Below, one piece after another: positions 11,171 to 22,314 of a DNA stretch of 64,000 nt. The position numbers were made by a program, and so were the translations under genes. A model generated the notes under the pieces. The model had not been told where the DNA came from, searched no databases, and was given only the letters and a program-made list of their open reading frames with translations. This DNA comes from Bicyclus anynana. Its lineage: Eukaryota > Arthropoda > Insecta > Lepidoptera > Nymphalidae. The stretch's first letter is position 1, and each line of letters opens with the position of its first letter. The stretch lies in the NCBI RefSeq assembly GCF_947172395.1, contig NC_069087.1:15271107-15335106 (forward strand), written 5' to 3'.

Positions 11171-11491
11171 TCTATACTAATACTTATTATAAAACTAGTC
11201 TGTTTGTTTGTTTCATTTGGTTGTACGCGCTAATCCCAAGAACTGCTAGTTCCTGTTGGAAAATATGTTTGTGTTAGCTAATCAATTTATCGAAGGAAGG
11301 CGATAGGGCCTATAGGCTATAATTATAACATCACACTACGACCACAAACCAAACAAAACGACCAAGAGCGGAGCATCAGTAGAAAATGTTACAAAAACTT
11401 TCTTTTTTGAGAGTTTCGGTGTTTTAGGCAAAAATCATCAGGGAACCTTTAAAAGTTCTAAAAGGATTTCCAAATGGTGAGCGTCTGCTAG
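11171..11491 (+). mobile_element. Helitron-like element, longer variant, complete
   Basis: It starts TCTATACTAATACTTATTAT, carries the family's 'cgcgctaatcccaagaactg' and 'gaaggcgatagggcctatag', then a distinct interior ('accaaacaaaacgaccaaga'). It ends 'gagcgtctgctag'. It lies 8 bp after the tail of the preceding SINE A. Confidence 0.75.
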
Positions 11492-11890
11492 TGAAACAAA
11501 TGTCTAAAATTTACGTTACTGTCGGAGTGTGTCTGAATAATTTCGGACCAATACGAAGCCCTCAGTCATTACGTGAACCAAACTTTAGAAACTAGTCGGG
11601 CCTACTCCAACAGTCATGAGAGCTATAGCCGTTTAAATTTAACTAGCTGAACCCGCGCAGTTTCACTAGCGTGGTTCCCTTTCCCGTAGGAATACGGGGA
11701 TAATATAAGCCTATAGCCTTCCTCGATAAATGGGCTATCTGACACTGAAAGAATTTTTCAAATCGGACCAGTAGTTCCTGAGATTAGCGCGTTCAATCAA
11801 ACAAACAAACTCTTCAGCTTTATAATATTAGTAGGTATAGATTATTATGCACGACACTCACGATAGGTATAAATTCTAAAATAGTAACTC
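11492..11890. mobile_element. foldback family Q, old copy split by a Helitron
   Basis: The left arm (about 11,492-11,570) and the inverted right arm (about 11,605-11,641) match the fresh element at 59,916-60,104. The right-hand sequence 'acactcacgataggtataaattct' resumes at about 11,853, after the Helitron. At 60,104-60,145 the same sequence is uninterrupted, so the Helitron landed in an existing Q copy. Confidence 0.65.
11642..11842 (-). mobile_element. short Helitron-like element (family C), complete
   Basis: On the minus strand it runs from TCTATACCTACTAATATTAT to 'gcgcgggttcagctag'. It includes the family signature 'gcgctaatctcaggaactac' and the 'ggaaggctataggcttata' stretch. The insertion point in the host Q element lies between A and T, as expected of Helitrons. 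Confidence 0.85.
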
Positions 11891-12399
11891 ATAGCTTAAT
11901 AACGTTATCAACTTGTAAGCAATGAAAACGTAAACAGTAAATGCTTTTTTTTGTTTCATTCAAATAGAATGACGAGCGATCGAAAGCTAATGATAAAAGA
12001 TGAAGATTGCATACTGAACATACTTTCACACTAACTGCTTTATCTGATGCTGAGCATGTTTTTATGCTGATAGCTACAGACTACAAGTACAGCTTACGTA
12101 AGTCTAGGTGGCATTTAAAGAACCTCGATTTTATGAAGACTTCTTGTTTATAACCAAGAAGTGCTAGATTCAATTCAATTAAGTAATTTATCTGGGGGCA
12201 CGGCAGTCGAGCCAAGCCAAGGCGATTTGTATTATCTAAATTAGACTCGGTCGTTGAGTAGTAAGATTTAGGACTGCCTAGTTTTATACGAACCTACTAT
12301 AGTCTAGTAGGTTCGTATCAAAGCCTAAAGTAACTCTAAAGTACCGTAAGTACTTAGCCACTTATGGTAGGAGTATGAGCTGACAAACTTTCAGCTTTT
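11891..12399. other. gene-free stretch with a 14-bp perfect hairpin
   Basis: A perfect hairpin sits at 12,286-12,299 / 12,305-12,318 (ATACGAACCTACTA, 5-nt loop). Nothing else is recognised. Confidence 0.5.
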
Positions 12400-12625
12400 A
12401 TAAAATGACGAAGGTCTGGGGTTCACGGGCTCTCTGTTTATACCAGAAATACCTATAAGGCATTTAGCGTACGGGTACGATACGATGCTGTGTAGAGAGC
12501 AGACGTACCTATACGGTAAAGAAGCCCCCAATTTATCGCGATACTATCTCAAACTAATGCGTCGTCACTCAACATCAAGTGAGATTGCAGTCAAGCGTTC
12601 ATTTTTCGATAATTAAAAAAATTAA
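12400..12625 (+). mobile_element. degraded SINE B
   Basis: Order and spacing of 'gcatttagcgtacgggtacg', 'gatgctgtgtagagagcaga' and 'catcaagtgagattgcagtcaag' followed by an A-rich tail match SINE B, but the head is unreadable. It is an old copy. Confidence 0.6.
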
Positions 12626-12838
12626 TATTGCATAGTTAGTGAATGTAATTGCACGCAAACTGCTCATATCTGATGGTAAACATGTTTTTATGATAATGCT
12701 ATGAAATATAATTTAGTGGTTAGGCCAGAATTTGCAATGACCGCAACTAAATTCTAGTTATACATTATTAATAGCGTTCGAATTTACTGTATTGTTTGGT
12801 GAATCAGAACCGATCAGCATATAAAATATAAAAAAAAA

Positions 12839-12957
12839 CATTTATTTCAATTAGGCTTAGTTTACTAGCACTTTCGAAATGGTAGGTAATAATATAATTA
12901 GATAATGGTGATAATAATTGGTCGAAAACTTGAAATTTAAGTTACGAGGGTTCCAAA
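12839..12957 (-). mobile_element. retroposon P, 3' part
   Basis: It shares 'tttatttcaattaggcttag', 'ggtcgaaaacttgaaattta' and 'gttacgagggttccaaacg' with copies at 28,431 and 44,445. On the minus strand it ends in an AAATAAATG... tail like the plus-strand copy at 31,095. It abuts SINE D exactly. Confidence 0.65.
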
Positions 12958-13093
12958 CGCCGTAATAGCTCAACGGTAAGAGCGGTTGGACTCATCACTG
13001 AGGGGTGGAGGTTCGTTCCCCGCTCCGTTGGTCTATTGTCGTACCCATTCCTAGCACAGTCCTGACTAGTTGGAGGGGAATGGCAATATTGGT
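12958..13093 (+). mobile_element. SINE D (tRNA-derived)
   Basis: The head 'gccgtaatagctcaacggta' carries an A box and is followed by the B-box-like 'gaggttcgttccccgc'. The body has 'gtctattgtcgtacccattc' and 'gactagttggaggggaatgg', then 'caatattggtcatagta'. Its 3' end runs into a hairpin. Confidence 0.8.
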
Positions 13094-13130
13094 CATAGTA
13101 TAAACATATTATAAATATGTTTATACTATG
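13094..13130. repeat. 15-bp perfect AT-rich hairpin at the SINE D tail
   Basis: Arms 13,094-13,108 (CATAGTATAAACATA) and 13,116-13,130 are perfect complements with a 7-nt loop. The other SINE D copies do not keep it. Confidence 0.8.
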
Positions 13131-13629
13131 CTAAATATTCTTTAAAAAAACATGCCTTGAGGACGAGAACGCCTTCCAAAGTCCCAATTTTAGAGAAAGT
13201 CATTCATTCAGCTTTCAAGATTATATTCGATAAATCCTGTCATATTGTCTGTACATCTAACTACAAGATCCAAAACTAAATCGTCTTCCGAAGATAGAAA
13301 TACTATAAACAGTAACTGATTTTCACGCTCCATTGTGATTCTGTTCTCACGACTGTAAGGCTATATTATGCCGGTCCTTAGTTAAATTGAAGAGAGCGTC
13401 CGAGATTTCAATAAAGAACCTTCGTTGGGGCGCTTTGCGAGAAATAGTCACTTTTATTGGAGAAAAATGACCCTGAACGACATCGAGGTTGGGTTCTTTG
13501 AAGACGTTCGGGTATATTCATAATTCAAAATGCGTACTGGTTATGTTACGTTCGTATAGTGAACTTTATATTTTGTACGAGTACGAGTAGCTTTATGGTG
13601 AAATTTTAGGAGTGTAACACTTTATATCG
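13131..13629. other. gene-free stretch
   Basis: No feature was recognised; 13,380-13,500 is slightly GC-richer than the surroundings. Confidence 0.4.
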
Positions 13630-13935
13630 TCAGCCGTGATAGCCCAGTGGATATGACCTCTGCCTCCGATTCCGGAGGGTTTGGGTTTGAATCCGGTCCG
13701 GGGCATGCACCTCCAACTTTTCAGTTGTGTGCGTTTTAAGAAATTAAATATCACGGTCTCAAACGGTGAAGGAAAACATCGTAGAGAAACCTACACATCA
13801 GAGAATTTTCTTAATTCATTGCGTTTGTGTTATTTGCTAATCCGCATTGGGCCAGCGTGGTGGACTATTGGCCTAACCCCTCTCATTATGAGAAGAGACT
13901 CGAGTTGAACTGAACATGGGTTGATAATAATGATG
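13630..13935 (+). mobile_element. SINE A, full length with TGATGA-like tail
   Basis: The head 'cagccgtgatagcccagtgg' has the B box GTTTGAATCC. The body is complete and the tail is 'gggttgataataatgatgac'. The 75-codon frame across it is not a gene. Confidence 0.9.
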
Positions 13936-16034
13936 ACACTTTAATATTCAACTTTTTTTGCCATTAACTAAAATTCTGCATTCTTACCAATTTCAAAAAT
14001 CTTGCATTCAAATTGCATTCACCTCCTAAATTTCAAGGCTTACTTAAGTATTTGTAAAACATAATAATTATGTTGAAAATATATACTTTTGTTTGCGAAA
14101 TAAAATATTGAAAGCTGTGAATTACCTATTTTCCTTGTTCCTTTGTTCTAGTGTACCTTGTTTCAAACCAAACATTTTATAAAAAATATACCAAAAAAAA
14201 GTATATGGAATTTGTGAGGTTCTTGTTGATAGTCAATTTATACCTGCGAGCGGCTCGAGACGCCGATGTTTTTGTGCGAAACAAAGCCTCTATTGTGTAA
14301 AATGGTAAGGAATCGTTAAATGTGGCGAGTATTAACAGAGGAACAGTTCGACCGATCGGCAGTAGGTACTAGGTAGGTATGCCCGCCGGAAATCGCATCA
14401 GGTAGTCGCAAGCGCATTCGACCCCGGTCCCCGACTCGCTTCGCACGACAAAATTATAATAACGTGATGAACTGTTTCGATGATATTTGTTTTAAATCGA
14501 TTTCCAACAATAATAGTCTAAGATCCGCCATTAGAAACATACACCCTCATCTGTTATTCATTAGTGATATAAAATAAATAATAGATAATGTTCACAGGGA
14601 CACATTGCAATAGGTCTAAAAATACCTAGTTAAATTGCAGCCAAACACATTTTTTATACAAAATCTAGGACACCATAAACTAGATCAAAGTCAAACTAAT
14701 ACATTTAAATTAAGCATAAAATAAGCTTTCATTTGCCATATTAGACGACTAAATAATTGATGAGGGTATGTATATAAATAATAAATAACATTAAGTAGTT
14801 AACTGTTTATATCTGGCAACCCCACAGTTGCAGCGTGAAAGCAGACAGCCTTTACTTTTTCTATAGGGTACATATTCTATTAACTAGTGTACGATTGTTT
14901 TTAACTAACCAATGAGGAAAGGACATTAAATAAGTTAAAATCATTTAATACTATCCGGCCGCAATTTAACTAAGCAACCTATGTGCAATGTCTCAATGTG
15001 AATATTTTCTATAATTTATTTCTGTTCGTAATTAAATAACAGATGAGGGTTTATATTTCTTATGCCGGATCTCGTACTATAATAGTTACACTGTCACAAC
15101 ACTTTGCAGTTCCTGTAAATTTCCTCAATGATTGATTTGTCAATTGCAAATTTCAAATCAAAGGATACATCTAAATATTTGATTCCTTAACCTGAGCTTA
15201 TGAGGCTCTTAAACTATCACCACCGCTCACCAATAAGATCTTGAAATGAAAAAGATTAATAAATAAGGTCAACAGATTGAATAATCATTTTCGTAAATCA
15301 AAGACCGATGTATTGTTGTATAAATTGCTGTATAAATACCTATAAAACTTTACCGCATCTGTTATTGGAATACCTTTCGTAGAACAACAGATCTATTCGA
15401 GTAGGAAGCTATGTTAGAGAAGCCTCAGGAGCTCAACGGTATTAGAGGCTGGCTGCAATCCGATACACTCGTGGAACAAGCTTTCAAGCTTAGATAAAGT
15501 CGGTGTACTGCAGATATTTTCACGAGTTGTTTAGATTACGGTTAATGCATGCACATAAAAGTTTTAGCAATATAACAGGATACATAATGCACAATGACTG
15601 GCGTCGACTGACTTATGTACGTACCAGCTTTATGTTCTCAATTTGAAGATTTTTAATGCCAGGTACTTTTATGTAGAATAGTGCTAAATGGTCATTTAAA
15701 CTCTTGCGCATATCCTAATAGCAAAAGACTTATGTATTATTAAACATAAATGTTGAAAGAAAAGTTTTAAGTACATATTGTGTTATTTACTTGTACCTAG
15801 TACACCTATATGTGTCATCTAGAATACCTAGGAATTAGTGCAGAGTAAATAGAGTAAAATCCTCTCAACACCTAATATAACTTTAAGTAAGGTACCTTCA
15901 ATCCGAAGCAGGATTTAGGAGATATGAAGATGTCATTATCACCATCGTAATATTTTTAATTAAGATTATATACCTACTTCAAATTCGCATCCTCATTCCA
16001 GGGCTTATCTCAAATAAGGTTTCGGGGTTGTTGC
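13936..16034. other. long, largely unique AT-rich stretch
   Basis: This is one of the least repeat-loaded parts of the window. It contains a GC-richer patch at 14,235-14,460 ('accccggtccccgactcgct'), an inverted-repeat element at 14,510-15,085 and a possible worn SINE D head near 15,419-15,470 ('gcctcaggagctcaacggta'). No exon is supported. Confidence 0.45.
14510..15085. mobile_element. inverted-repeat element, ~560 bp, TIRs of at least 43 bp
   Basis: The left end 14,521-14,563 (AGATCCGCCATTAGAAACAT...) and the right end 15,030-15,072 are reverse complements over 43 bp with about eight differences. They share a perfect ACCCTCATCTGTTATT-type core apart from one base. Similarity may extend a few bases outward to ATAGT on both sides. 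The interior is AT-rich without a frame. No second copy is in the window. Confidence 0.65.
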
Positions 16035-16260
16035 TCCGCGGGGCGGGGGTGGCGGCGCGGGAGGGGGGAGGCGCCGCCCGGGCCTCGGAGCCCCATTCAT
16101 CCCAGCGCCCTTCGCGGGTTCGTGACCTTTGCCAAGCAAGAATGGAGGGAAGGACAAACGACTATTGAACGGAAATAGGGCCCCTAATGGGTTCGTGTCT
16201 TTTTTCCACCCTGTTACTTTTCTCCGCCACCCGGCTCGATATTAATTTCGTTTTTCGGTA
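16035..16260. other. GC island, candidate conserved non-coding element
   Basis: A sharply GC-rich core (16,035-16,100, with 'gcggggcgggggtggcggcg' and 'gaggcgccgcccgggcctcg') is followed by mixed sequence with 'gttcgtgacctttgccaagc' and 'gcccctaatgggttcgtgtc'. The TGACCTTTG half-site resembles nuclear-receptor sites. No long frame, SINE or palindrome explains the composition, and it has no second copy here. A regulatory role is an inference. Confidence 0.45.
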
Positions 16261-16737
16261 AACAAGTCCCTTTTATACTTACTAGTATCCTTGGTGATAG
16301 GAATTCGCTGTGGCATATCTGTCACGTTGCGATCTCCTTGCTGGCTTGTTTTTTATTTTGGGTAGAATCTGCTTTCCGAAGTGGTGACTGCGAACAATCA
16401 AACTTTAAAAAATAATTATTGTAAATAATGTTTTTATTGATATTACATTATTTATAATGACAAAGCTGCGGTATTAAGTGGCGTGTCGGTGATTTCGGTG
16501 AGATCTATGTATTTGGGAATTTATAATTTCTAAATAGTCTGAAGTTTCGTCTGGTAGATCGGTGAATAAAAATGAATGTGAAGGGTTTAATGCTTGAATA
16601 TGCATATGCCACTTCTCGTGGCATTCATCCCCCTTTAAATTCTTTATTTGAGCACGATTTATGAAGAATAAGTAGAATTAAGTACCTACAATTAGTATGT
16701 GATATTGGTATTGTAAATGACTATTTGTAGTTGGTTG
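16261..16737. other. gene-free stretch
   Basis: AT-rich DNA with no recognised feature. Confidence 0.4.
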
Positions 16738-16965
16738 TTCTGTCGAGTGGTTAGTCTGTAGTAGGTACTTCGAATTATGAGGCCTTGGGTTTGTCTTGTA
16801 TCGGGCTATGAAAAACTAAGTTTTTCTTTCATCCAAGAAATTTTCAGCAAAAGCTTTAGAGTTTCTCAACTCAAGTGGCAGTGTCACGACCTTGAACTGC
16901 ACGCAGGTAGTCGATCGCTGTCTCCATTATTACGAGTATTAACAATGTATGTATGTACCTAAAAC
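16738..16965 (+). mobile_element. SINE E, degraded
   Basis: The head 'tctgtcgagtggttagtctg' is followed by 'gaggccttgggtttgtcttg', 'atcgggctatgaaaaact' and 'tttctttcatccaagaaatt', which correspond to SINE E at 6,940. The 61-codon frame is incidental. Confidence 0.65.
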
Positions 16966-17073
16966 ATTATCATCAAACGTCTCCATTGACTATTATCAGA
17001 AGGTCTTAGTAGACTTTTTTGATGAAGGTTACAGTCATTTTTTTTAAAGAATATTTGCCATATTTTTTAAATA

Positions 17074-17210
17074 TGACAATTATTCCCATTCCCCTCCAAC
17101 TAGTCGGAAATGATTAGGAGTGGGTACGACAATAGACCAACGAGGCGGGGATCGAACCCCCACCGGTGATGAATTCGACCGCTCTTACCGTTGAGCTATT
17201 GAGGCTATTA
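17074..17210 (-). mobile_element. SINE D
   Basis: Minus-strand copy. The tRNA-like head is at the right ('cctcaatagctcaacggtaa' in reverse), with B box GGTTCGATCCCC. The body 'gtctattgtcgtacccactc' and 'gactagttggaggggaatgg' lie in the expected order. Confidence 0.85.
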
Positions 17211-17656
17211 TTATTCATTGTTTACCTTTTAACCTAAGCTAAGGAAACACAGACTATAGAGCGGTTTTAAAACGCGCAAGTGTCACGGCCTAGTGCTAGT
17301 TTACATAATGGCATGTTCATCTTACCGCCACACACAACATCGACACGGCAAAATCGATTATTTCTCGGCAATTACACAGAACCATCGCATACCACTCTTA
17401 CTGCTCCCTAGACCGTTGATAAATGAAAACTCGTTACTTTAGCCCATACCGTACCGTACCGTTGAGCCGAGAATACAATTTTGATGCTAAGATTAATCTT
17501 GATATTTTCTATTTTTACCCGTTGAAATTCCGTTTTCGTTCCGCTTTTGGGCCTGTAACACAGTCAGCCTTAAAGTGTGTCGTGATTTTATTATTATAGT
17601 AATTGTATGTGAAGAATTTAGAAATTTTGACTGTAATTTTTATGCTCATTTAAGGG
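17211..17656. other. gene-free stretch
   Basis: About 17,280-17,470 is somewhat GC-richer ('cttaccgccacacacaacat') and has no copy elsewhere. No gene is recognised. Confidence 0.4.
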
Positions 17657-17852
17657 ACTAGCTGACGCCGAGCGGTTTTACCTGCGTGGTTTCCGTTCCC
17701 GTAGGAATATGGGGATAATATATAGCCTATAGCCTTCCTCGATAAATGGCCTAACTATCACTGAAAGAATTTTTCAAATCGGACCAGTAGTTCCTGAGAT
17801 TAGCGCGTTTAAACAAACAAACTCTTCAGTTTTATATATATAGAGTATAGAT
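17657..17852 (-). mobile_element. short Helitron-like element (family C), complete
   Basis: Minus-strand copy with the 3' end 'cggcgtcagctag' at 17,657 and the 5' end TCTATATCTATACTCTATA at 17,852. The family signature 'gcgctaatctcaggaactac' is intact. Confidence 0.85.
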
Positions 17853-18748
17853 ATAGATTAAAAGTCTCTTCTGAGGGACTTTAAATCCCTTATCAAATGA
17901 TAAGCGATTTAAATGATAAGAAAAATAATAATATAAAAATGATAATGTTTTGTATTATTTTGTTTAAGGCTTTTGGAGGTACCCTAAAACTTTACAAAAA
18001 ATCTTGCAAGTCTCCGTTTTGTAGAAGTTTAGTAATTTCCAATAAATTCCAAATATCCTGACCTGATATTTACAAAAAAATATAAGCAAAGGATAACCTT
18101 TTTGATCAAAAACTCAATCCTAGTCACGATGTTTGTTACTTAATTGAACGAATTTGAACGTTTGGGATCTAAATTGGCCATGGCCTGCAATGAAATGTAT
18201 TATTAGATATTTATTATTGGAGGAAAATTTTAGTCTTAACTAAATATAAATTCTACCCACGTTGCGAGAGGACTTGTTATTTCAATGCCGTAAAGCGTGT
18301 TGATAAATAATTAAGTTAAGTAATTCCATTTCCATTACTTTTAAAAATACAAAATTCAATTTATCATAATCAGTCTCATTGAGCCTTTATGGAAATGCAT
18401 TAAAGGATACTTTTACCGGCTTATATTTTGAGGAAAAATAAGTAGGTATCTGTTATTTACTTCTAATAACAGGTTCGAGTATTAGAAGTAAATAGAACTA
18501 TTAGGATGTTCTCAGAACTCTTCGTGAATAAGTAATATTAATAAAAATATAAGGAAACCAAAGTTTGGAAAAAAAGTTTTGTTAAGGAAGTTTGTTTTAT
18601 AAATACAAAGCAAGTTTTTCATATTGTTAATCTAATAAAGAACTATATATGTCGCTGATTCACATTGAAACCATATTAATTAAAACGCTTTTAGAGAGAA
18701 CTCGACATAAGACTCTGAGAATGGATTCTGAGAAATTTCTTTTGTATG
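17853..18748. other. gene-free AT-rich stretch with one hairpin
   Basis: A hairpin at 18,455-18,467 / 18,481-18,493 (ATTTACTTCTAAT, 13-nt loop) is perfect. Nothing else is recognised. Confidence 0.45.
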
Positions 18749-19034
18749 GTTCATCATCATCATTATTATCAACCCATATTCGGCTCACTGGTGAGCTCGA
18801 GTCTCCTCTGAGAATGAGAGGGGTTAGACCAATAGTCCACCACGGAGACCCAATGCGGATTGGCAGACTTCACACACGCAGATAATTAAGAAAATTCTAT
18901 GCAGGTTTCTTCATGATGTTTTCCCTTCATGCACACAACTGTAAAGTTGGAGGTGCATGCCCCGGGCCGAAATCGAACCCACACTCTCCGGAATCGGAGG
19001 CAGAGGTCATATCCACTGGGATATCACGTCTCTT
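18749..19034 (-). mobile_element. SINE A, full length
   Basis: It starts with the complement of the TGATGA tail (18,749-18,765). The head at the right has the box GGTTCGATTTCGG and ends 'gatatcacgtctct'. The body is complete except for a short loss near 18,905. Confidence 0.9.
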
Positions 19035-19261
19035 TTGTATGGTTGTATAACAATAACTGTTGGTAGGAAAGATGTAGGTTATGGACAATCATTAGCTACA
19101 CGTATCAAATTTACGTTGAATTCATCAGCGTCAATTGGGAACTAATATTGGGGCTACGTTATCGGATTTCGGTGAACGTTCGGTAGTCGCCACATGTTTG
19201 GCAGTGCAGTTATGATCACGTTGCGGTGCTTTTAGATCGAGAACAATTTTAGTACTTATTA

Positions 19262-19457
19262 TCTGTACTAATATTATAAAGCTGAAGAGTTTGTTTGTTT
19301 CATTGAACGCGCTAATCTCAGGAATTACTGGTCCGATTTGAAAATTTTTTTCAGTGTTAGATAGCCCATTTATCAAGGAAGGCTATAGGCTACATATTAT
19401 CTCCGTATTCCTGTAGGAACGGGAATTACACGGGTAAAACCGCGCGGCGTCAGCTAG
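19262..19457 (+). mobile_element. short Helitron-like element (family C), complete
   Basis: It starts TCTGTACTAATATTATAAAG and ends 'cgcgcggcgtcagctag'. It keeps the signature 'gcgctaatctcaggaattac' and 'aaggctataggctacatatt'. Confidence 0.9.
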
Positions 19458-19611
19458 TGATCTATAGACGTACGTAAACGTAATTTTACGTCTCGAAAAA
19501 TATAAGAAAAATAACCTTCAGAAAATATCCTTAAGCGAATGTTGTTTGAGAAAAGTTTATAAGTATTAGTGCCATGCATTCATTGATTTGAAATTAATTT
19601 TATCATTTTTT

Positions 19612-19795
19612 CGATGACCTTCGTGGCGCTATTACAAGATGGAGATCTTGGGTTCGCTCCGCGGCTGGGCCGATTGATGTTTTCTTAATTGGTCCAGGTC
19701 CGGCTGGTGGGAGATTTCGGCCGTGGCTAGTTACCCTCCCGGCAAAGACGTACCGCCATGTGATTTAGCGTTCTGGTACCACGTCGCGGTTTGCA
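19612..19795 (+). mobile_element. SINE B, 3'-truncated
   Basis: The head 'gatgaccttcgtggcgc' with a 12-bp internal loss is followed by the B box GGTTCGCTCC. The body is readable to 'gtaccacgtcgcggtttgcat'; the 3' third and poly(A) tail are missing. Confidence 0.8.
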
Positions 19796-19919
19796 TCCTA
19801 GGCCCTTTGACCAACACATGGTAGAGCACAGTATGAAGACGTCCGTACAACACCCTGCCCTACTTCTTTCAAGTATTAAGAAAGGTTTAAAGAGTAACGC
19901 GAATATGATGAAAAAGCTA

Positions 19920-20226
19920 ATTCATCATCATCATCAACCCATATATTCGTCTTACTGCTGAGTTCGAGTCTCCATTCAGAATGAGAGAGGTTTGGCGAAT
20001 AGTCTACCACGCTGGCCCAATGCGGATTGGCAGACTTCACACACGCAGAAAACTAAGAAAACTCTCTGGTGTGCAGGTTTCCTCACGATGTTTTCCTTCA
20101 CTGTTTGAGACACGTGATATTTTAATTTCTCAAAATGCACACAACTGAAAAGTTGGACGTGCATGCCCCGGACCGGATTCGAACCTACGCCCTCAGAGAT
20201 TCATATCCACTGGGCTATCACTTGCC
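19920..20226 (-). mobile_element. SINE A, full length
   Basis: The tail complement 'attcatcatcatcatcaacc' is at the left and the head at the right (B box GGTTCGAATCCGG). A short loss in the head removes 'gcctccgattccg'. Confidence 0.9.
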
Positions 20227-21749
20227 TTGAAAAAAAAAACAAGCTAATTAATTTTCTGTTTTTACGTAATCCACCAATGGTTCGACAATGGCGTAGAATT
20301 GTGCGTTCTGCGTCCGTTACCCTGTTATTGTTATAGCTTTGTCAACACCACCAAATATCCTAAACGAGAACAGTTTGACACAATTACGAAATACAAACGG
20401 CATTGTTTTAATATTACAGCGATATTGTTGCAACAGCAAAGCAAATGCTAAACCAGCACTCGTAAGCCAATTTTTTAATCGCATTGGAAACATTTTGTCA
20501 AATAAATTGATAGCTTGCGGCTTTGTTTGTCAAGCAAATTTGATAGACATGTTTGACTATTTCCAATACCTTTTTACTTGTAAGTACATATACGAAATCA
20601 AAAGCAGATAAATAAATTCGAAGATATCCAGCACTCTCTGTAATGCCTAGCCACCCACTTTTCGTCTCACACGATCAGTTTCGTTATCGGATGTCAAGCC
20701 GTTAGCGCTGCAGGCCTGAGGGCTTATTGGATGTTGAGTGGCTAGCATTAAACCCGCTTCGGCTTTCGGGGTGTTTCGAGAATAAAGTGAAGAAAATGAT
20801 TTTCATTTCATTCATTCGTAATATTAGTAGGATTAGGATTTGTTGAATTTCGTTGAGCCTTATTTTAGTACAAAAGCTGCCTAGTTATGAAATACGTCGG
20901 TTTTAGAGAGGGTGGGACTCGTAGGGTGGGGGGATGGCAGGGCGACCCTCATTGTAACGGGATTAGTAAATAACACATGAATGGTTATTATTTTTCGCAG
21001 TTAAACATTACTGTGTGTTCGCAATTATGTTGGTGCCTATTGAAGATAACTAAGTAGGTTTTTTTTAAATCTTAACTTAAGATTATTTTTTTTTATTTGC
21101 TATAGTGCTAATGGCATGTATGGTTTTGTAATTAATTAGACACTATGTGTAAAATGTCATAACTAAAAATTTCTTATACAGGTTTCAATTGCTATCCAAG
21201 TGACCTGATGATTTTTAAATCTATGTTGCGCCCTAGAAGGTAACTTAGTTTTTTGAGTCCGAGAATATATTCAATTTTGAGCATTCTATGAGCATAAGCT
21301 AGCCCATGCCCGACAAGACATTTTAGACGAATTATTATAAAATTTGTGTTCTGTGCCGTGCTATAAAATGGTTTTTTAAGAAACTCTCAATAGCAGCCAT
21401 GAAGGAAGCTGGTGGCGTTACAACCTTAGTGCTTTGTTATTCTCCCAGTCATTTTATTAAGATCTGACCGTGATCCTTATAGAGTTTATTTAATCATTAT
21501 TAGCCAAAAACCGCATTGGGGCAGCGAGGCGGGTTCAGCTCCAATTGAGATGCAGTGCAGAGAGAGCTTAAATTCGCAAAATGTTGTTAATGTCAGCGTT
21601 GAATCGTAAAAGCTTTTGGTGCCAGCTCGATGCCGTTAACCTAGTTCGACTTCAGTCACCATCTCGCCCGGAAGGGACCGTAGACACGTTCGGTACCCAG
21701 TTGCGAACTGAAACGTAGAGTTAAGGTCATAGCACACATCAACTGAGAT
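20227..21749. other. gene-free stretch with a small inverted-repeat element
   Basis: The only recognisable unit is repeat R at 20,641-20,751. A 90-codon plus-strand frame at 20,339-20,611 has no recognisable domain. The rest is unique AT-rich DNA. Confidence 0.45.
20641..20751. mobile_element. small inverted-repeat element, family R
   Basis: The ends TAATGCCTAGCCAC (20,641-20,654) and GTGGCTAGCATTA (20,738-20,750) are inverted copies apart from one base. The interior 'ttatcggatgtcaagccgtt' and 'agcgctgcagg' recurs at 54,895-54,990, supporting a repeat family. Confidence 0.6.
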
Positions 21750-22065
21750 AGAGCCGTGATAGCCCAGTTGATATGACATCTGCCTCCGATTCCGGAGGGC
21801 GTAGGTGAGAATCCGATCCGGGGCATGCACCTCCCAACTTTGCAGTTGTGTGCATTTAAAAAAAAATATCACGTGTCTCAAACGGTAAACGAAAACGTCG
21901 TGAGGAAACCTGCACACCACGCAGAGAATTAAGAAAATTCTCAGCGTGTGTGAAGACTGCCGATCCGCTAGCGTGGTGGACTATTGGCCTAACCCCTCTC
22001 ATTCTGACAAGAAACTCGAGCTCAGCAGCGAGCCGAATATGGGTTGATAATGATGATGATGATGA
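21750..22065 (+). mobile_element. SINE A, full length, good tail
   Basis: The head 'agagccgtgatagcccagtt' has box AGAATCCGATCCGG. The body is complete but for a ~12-bp loss of the 'cattgggcca' region. It ends in (TGATGA)n at 22,046-22,065. Confidence 0.9.
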
Positions 22066-22110
22066 CACATCAACTCGGATCGCTACCGTATCGCCTAGCC
22101 ACAGTTAAAA

Positions 22111-22303
22111 TCTATACATAATATTATAAAGCTGAAGAGTTTGTTTGATTGAACGCGCCAATCTCAGGAACTACTGGTCCGATTAGAAAAATTATTTCAG
22201 GGTTAGAAAGCCTATTTATCGAGGAAGGCTATAGGCTATATTTTATCCCGGAATTCCCACGGGAACGGGAACCACGCGGGTGAAACCGCGCGGGGTCTAC
22301 TAG
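22111..22303 (+). mobile_element. short Helitron-like element (family C), complete
   Basis: It starts TCTATACATAATATTATAAA and ends 'gcgcggggtctactag'. All family segments are present in order. Confidence 0.9.
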
Positions 22304-22314
22304 TATATATATAC

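Noticed and set aside
20339..20611. 90-codon plus-strand frame
   Set aside because: No recognisable domain, no ATG supported by context, and no neighbouring exon.
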